Below, one piece after another: positions 59,800-64,000 of a stretch of 64,000 nucleotides of DNA. The stretch is from assembly GCF_002288925.2 (NCBI RefSeq), contig NW_022098004.1:15878490-15942489 (forward strand), read 5' to 3'. This DNA comes from Delphinapterus leucas. Taxonomy: Eukaryota; Chordata; Mammalia; Artiodactyla; Monodontidae. The first letter of the stretch is position 1, and each line of letters begins with the position of its first letter. Made by a program: the position numbers and the translations under genes. The notes under the pieces were generated by a model. It worked only from the letters and a program-made list of their open reading frames with translations. It searched no databases and was not told the origin of the DNA.

Positions 59800-60450
59800 C
59801 CCTGACATTGCGTTTATTATGGAATTAAAAACATGTAATTCAAACCTAAAGAAAAATTATAAGAATAATCCAAAGAATTTCCATGTACCCTTTATACAAG
59901 TTCACCAGTTCTTTACATTTTGTCCCATTTGTTTTAGTATTTTTTTTCTCTTTCTATATCTGTGCTATCCAATATGGTAGCCACTAGCCACACATAGCTA
60001 TTTATATTTAAATTGAATTAAATTAATAATTCAGCTCTTCAGTTGCATTAGCTATATTTCAAGTGCTTGGTGGTCATGTGAAGCTCTTGGCTTCCATATT
60101 GTCAGAGCAGGTATAGAACATTTCCATGATCATGGAAAGCTTCACTGGAAAGCTCTGAGTTATATGAATGCATATTTTTGAGCCATTTAAGAGTCAGTTG
60201 GAGAAATCATGTATATTTACCCCTAAACACTTCAATGTGTACTTCCTAAGAACACAAACATTCTTTTACACAACCACAGTACAATGATCTAAATCAGAAA
60301 ATTTAACATCAATATGACATTAATCCACTGACCCCATTTGAATTTCATCAAATGTCCCAATTTTTTTCTTTATGGCCATTGTTTCTTCTGGTCCAGGATG
60401 AAATCCAGGATCAGACTTTGCATTTAGTTGTCATGTCTCTTTATGTCATT
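59800..60450 (-). mobile_element. Ancient antisense L1 with hAT insertion
   Basis: CATGTAATTCAAACCTAAAGAAAAATTATAAGAATAATCC...ACATTTTGTCCC and the distal CAAATGTCCCAATTTTTTTC...GTCATGTCTCTTTATG are antisense L1 sequence (L1M type). Between about 59,967 and 60,165 lies a hAT-like element that starts GTGCTATCCAATATGGTAGCCACTAGCCAC and contains TTGCATTAGCTATATTTCAAGTGC. Confidence 0.65.
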
Positions 60451-60479
60451 GCATCTTAAGAATTAAGTATGTAAGTATT

Positions 60480-60600
60480 CAGTCCACACTATGAAATCCT
60501 CTGGGGTACGTAGCAGGTCTCATTTCTATTTCCGTGCCCAGCATTTAGAGCAGGGCCTAGGACGAAATCAATGATTGGAAAAATGAACGAATGAGTGAAT
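60480..60600 (+). mobile_element. Possible L2/MIR tail
   Basis: GTGCCCAGCATTTAGAGCAGGGCCTAGGACG...AAAATGAACGAATGAGTGAAT recalls the L2 3' end. Confidence 0.4.
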
Positions 60601-60689
60601 TTCTGGCCACCTCTTACTTCATTCTAATTCTGATCATTCTAGTCATCATACCCCCTCATTCCCTGAAATCCAAACAGAGGAGGGCAACA

Positions 60690-61420
60690 GATGGTTATCA
60701 AGAAGACACCTAAGAAAAGGTATTAATGTAGGGCTGTAGACTGGCACCACCATCTGTGGAAGACATTGTGGCAATCAATATTTAGAAGAAGACGTCTTCT
60801 TTGCCCTAGCAATTTCACTCCTTAGGACCTACACCGGAGAAATTCACGCATATGTGCACAACAAAACAAGCGTAAGGATGTTCACCGCAGTGTTGTTTGT
60901 AATAGGAAAAAGAAGAAATAGCCTACAGTCAATCAGTAGGGGAATGGTTAAAAAATGCATGTGGTTATATCCATGTCAGTTCATTTAAACGCTTAAGAAA
61001 TAGTTGTAACTGTTAACATAGTAGTAAAAACACCTATTATGGGACAGGTAATGTTAGAGGTTTAAGGGACAAAGAAATGAAGACAACATCTCTTATTGAG
61101 CCTATATTTTAGTAGAAGGATTATGGAACGCACAGCAGCAGGTAGAAAAAATGAGATGGGGCTCTGCATAATGACAACAAAAGATCTCCAGAGCATTTTA
61201 AATAGTAAAGAAACAAACAGGCAAGTTGCAAAATAATAACAGTCAGGATATATTTTATGTTTAAAATCACAAAATCAATCTAGACATTTCTGTATGTACA
61301 CATATGCATGTGAACGAAAGTTTTTCCTTTTGGTCTGAACGGACACACGCCAAGCTGTTACTACCTCTGGGGCTGAGTTTTGTTTTATCCTATCTTGCTT
61401 GATTTTGTTTCTTCTATGAG
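60690..61420 (+). mobile_element. Ancient L1M 3' region (sense)
   Basis: CTGGCACCACCATCTGTGGAAGACATTGTGGCAATCAATATTTAG, CAATTTCACTCCTTAGGACCTACACC, CAGTGTTGTTTGTAATAGGAAAAAG, GCCTACAGTCAATCAGTAGGGG and later GTATGTACACATATGCATG are L1 ORF2-end and 3' UTR words. Confidence 0.75.
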
Positions 61421-61699
61421 AATGCTTTCATGCATTGCTAGTGAAATTAAAAGTAAATAACTAAGCACACGAATGGGAAGTCTAATCGTCAGGCATCGAA
61501 GGGAAAACAGCCACTATCTAAGCATTAGAGAACCGAATGCAGTTACTACAGCATAACCAGAACAAAGATTGGCCTGTAGACTCTTGCCATTCATAGGAAA
61601 CAGCACCAACCAGTACCTGAAATGCTGTGCTCTCACCAGCTTCAACTACCAAGCTTTATTATTTATCCTACGTCTTAGCAGTTTCAATATTCTCTAGGA

Positions 61700-61935
61700 G
61701 GAAAGAAGGAAATTAATATTCACTGTATACTTAACACCTTCCAAACACTTGTCCTATTTACTATTTCATTCTGTGCCGGGAACTTCAGAAAGTATTACTA
61801 TCCCTCCATTTTAAAGATGGAAAAACCAAGGCTCAGAAGGTTAAACATGTTTGTGCAAAGTCTTGAATACACCAGTTGGCAGGTGATGGAGGCTAATTCA
61901 GATTCAGTCCTTCCCAACCCCCGAAGCTCACTGAC
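61700..61935 (-). mobile_element. MIR SINE
   Basis: ATATTCACTGTATACTTAACACCTTCCAAACACTTG, CCATTTTAAAGATGGAAAAACCAAGGCTCAGAAGG, and GGCAGGTGATGGAGGCTAATTCAGATTC are the reverse complement of MIR. Confidence 0.75.
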
Positions 61936-62266
61936 TCTGCCTTTCAAGAATCCCTTAAGGATGGCTGGAGAGCGGGTTTGCAGCTTCAGGATCTCAGTGT
62001 CTGTCCTGGGTGTCTGTCTCCTTGTCCTTTTCCTCGATTTTTAGGGATGCTTTAGAACAAGCTTTGGGTAATGCCCTGGGCATGTTTGACACACTTCTCT
62101 CCAGAGTACCCCCATTTTTCTCTGTTCCCATCTGCCCATGGTATCCCATCTCAAGAGAGAGAAATAAGGAACAGTGTCAATGAAGAAGAGAGGATGAGAT
62201 AGTCAGAGAAAGAGAGGCAGGAGACCACAGAGGAGTCGACAAATAGAAGACAGAGAAAATGAGCCG

Positions 62267-62267
<1 letters not shown>

Positions 62268-62302
<35 letters not shown>
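62268..62302. repeat. 35-base homopolymer of G
   Basis: After GAGCCGC there are 35 uninterrupted G, then AGGGG. This is far longer than any other G-run here. It may be a true G-rich repeat able to form quadruplex or, more likely, an assembly or base-calling artefact. Confidence 0.9.
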
Positions 62303-62303
<1 letters not shown>

Positions 62304-62412
62304 GGGGTTGGACCTGTGATACAACGAACTATGGGAATCTCGGTCTCATGAATTACAAGGATGACAACAAAGCCACGCAGGAAGGATTAAAAAATAATAA
62401 ACACTTTTACTT

Positions 62413-62624
62413 GGGGCTTCCCTGGTGGCGCAGTGGTTGAGAGTCCGCCTGCCGATGCAGGGGACGCGGGTTCGTGCCCCGGTCTGGGAAGATCCCACAT
62501 GCCGCGGAGCGGCTGGGCCCGTGAGCCATGGCCGCTGAGCCTGCGCGTCCGGAGCCTGTGCTCCGCAATGGGAGAGGCCACAGCAGTGAGAGGCCCGCGT
62601 ACCGCAAAAAAAACACAAAAAAAC
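62413..62624 (+). mobile_element. CHR-type SINE, short form
   Basis: GGGGCTTCCCTGGTGGCGCAGTGGTTGAG..., intact A-box-like TGGCGCAGTGG and B-box-like GGGTTCGTGCCC, CpGs largely preserved, ends CGTACCGC then (A)8CAC(A)7. The duplication CACTTTT(A/C)CT lies at 62,402-62,411 and 62,625-62,634. CpG preservation suggests a young insertion. Confidence 0.95.
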
Positions 62625-62994
62625 CACTTTTCCTAATAGGATGGGAAGGGGGAGGTTAGTGAAGGGTGGAGAGGAGAGAAGCGCCCCAGACACCACCCAC
62701 TTTCCTTCTGCGTCGAGGGGAGCTGGTGGAGGGTCCCCAGATGCTGCCCTGGGGCCTGGCTGACCAGGAGGGAAATCTGCAGCCCCTCTGGATTCGGGCG
62801 TGGCAGGTCCCCTCCACACCCTGGGAACATGCTCCACACTTGAGGCCCAGACACCCGCAGAAGACCTGCACCTTTTATGTTACTGTCTTAGGGATTTTCA
62901 AAGTTTGCCCTTGGCCTGAAAGTCTCTGGGCATCCATGCAAAATGATAAAACAAATTAAACAGTGCAGCAGCAAACCACGGGAGAAAGGGTGAG

Positions 62995-63182
62995 GGGAGG
63001 AGAGAGAGAGACAGAGACACACAGAGAGAGAAAGAAAAGCAGTTAGGACAAGAGACAAACTGGAAGGAAGACAACGGGAGAAAAGAGGAAAGGTGACAGG
63101 AAAAAGAGATGATAAGAAACAAGGAGAGAGGGAGAGAAGCTGGCAGAAAGAAGGGAAGGGGAGGGAAGGGAGGAAGGAAGGT
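62995..63182 (+). repeat. Purine-rich (GA)n/(GGAA)n low-complexity tract
   Basis: GAGAGAGAGAGACAGAGACACAC, then GGAGAAAAGAGGAAAGG and AAGGGAAGGGGAGGGAAGGGAGGAAGGAAGG. Almost all purine over about 190 bases. Confidence 0.85.
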
Positions 63183-63944
63183 GTTTTATATTCCTAGGAA
63201 GGAATGTATAATAATATATAAGAATAATATACAAGAATATAAGAAAAATATAAGACTGTTCCCCATATCCTGAAGGTCAGTAAGTCTGGCTGGGAAATAA
63301 AGAACACGTTCTAGTTGAGGGTTAGCAAAAGCCCTGAGGAAGTACGAGAACTTCTGCCAGCTTCCACAAAGCTGCCTCCCAGAAATTAAAAATCCAGGGC
63401 CAGTCATTGTGCACATGGCCCACGTCTATCCATGCTCATGTCCACATTACAGCGTAGAGAATGAGGCTTCATCCAATGTGTTGCTTTAATGTGAGTAATT
63501 ACAATTAAGCAAGAACTCCCGTGGGATATTATCACATACATCTACTACGTGAACTACTGGGGTGAGGTAAGGAGGCAAGTGCCACAAATACACAGGAAGG
63601 AATGTTCCAGAAGAGATAACAGGCAGTGGAATCAAACATGGATGGGAGGTCTTGATTCCTACAGATGGGCTCCATACACAGAAGCAGGGAGGCCAGAGGG
63701 TTCCCAGGAGATGAGATTGGAACATGGCGAAAATCCTGACCCACCTCATCCTAGGCTCTCCTAACACATCCTGTTAAACAGTCTCTAAGAAAGGGAGACT
63801 CACATGCTTTGTGAAATTGTATGTGGTAGCAGTCTAAGGGCTAGAAGAAATGATAAGAATCTCTCTAGCCAAGGCTATTATTTTTATTTGCTTCAAAGCA
63901 GAGGCTAAAATGAAGGGGGAGGCCATTAGACTAGGCCTCAACTA

Positions 63945-64000
63945 AGGTAGGGCTTTCAAACTCTGGGTGTGACCCATTCGCGGGTTGTAAAATCAGTTTG
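63945..64000. mobile_element. Possible start of a DNA transposon at window edge
   Basis: GGGCTTTCAAACTCTGGGTGTGACCCATTCGCGGGTTGTAAAATCAGTTT resembles the start of a known mammalian hAT-type element containing GACCCATTAGTGGGTCGTGAAATCAATTT. The rest lies beyond the window. Confidence 0.45.

Overview
This window looks like mammalian nuclear DNA, most likely from a cetacean. It has no operons and no long conserved reading frames. It does have CpG islands, microsatellites, ancient MIR/L2/L1M/hAT repeats and five tRNA-derived SINEs of the CHR type (whale/hippo/ruminant group). Three copies are of the short type ending in an A-run and two of the long type whose tail encodes a TAAA-rich end. L1 3' ends of the cetartiodactyl type are also present. 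No BovB or Bov-tA ruminant repeats were seen, which favours a whale or dolphin. The species call is inference from repeat families recognised by eye.

Layout. Bases 1-41,000 are almost free of mobile elements: three MIR fragments and two small hAT-type fragments, with no lineage-specific SINE or LINE. The block carries CpG islands at about 11.6-12.5 kb and 21.55-22.9 kb, and smaller GC-rich patches at 26.9-27.2 kb and 28.0-31.0 kb. AT-rich, homeodomain-site-rich sequence lies between them. This is the usual appearance of the promoter region and first introns of a developmental regulator, probably transcribed on the minus strand. Splice-donor signals support this. A minus-strand CpG-island exon ends in a GTAAGT donor at 22,411, and a second ends in CAG|GTGAGT at 11,724 after a perfect-Kozak ATG. 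On the plus strand a short exon with strong splice sites at 25,468-25,545 has no open frame, so a divergent non-coding transcript is possible. I could not recognise the gene, so no symbol is given.

Bases 41,000-64,000 are repeat-rich intergenic or intronic sequence. Nested insertions can be read directly: a CHR SINE inside a hAT element (41 kb), an L1 inside another hAT element (43 kb), and a SINE inside an L1 inside an older antisense L1 (58-59.5 kb). A 167-bp stem-loop element flanked by a perfect 20-bp direct repeat sits at 51.4 kb. A likely conserved non-coding block lies at 49.9-50.5 kb. A 35-base run of G at 62,268 may be an artefact.

No complete protein-coding gene, RNA gene, provirus or CRISPR array could be supported. 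Nearly all the long open frames are low-complexity translations of GC-rich or simple-repeat DNA.
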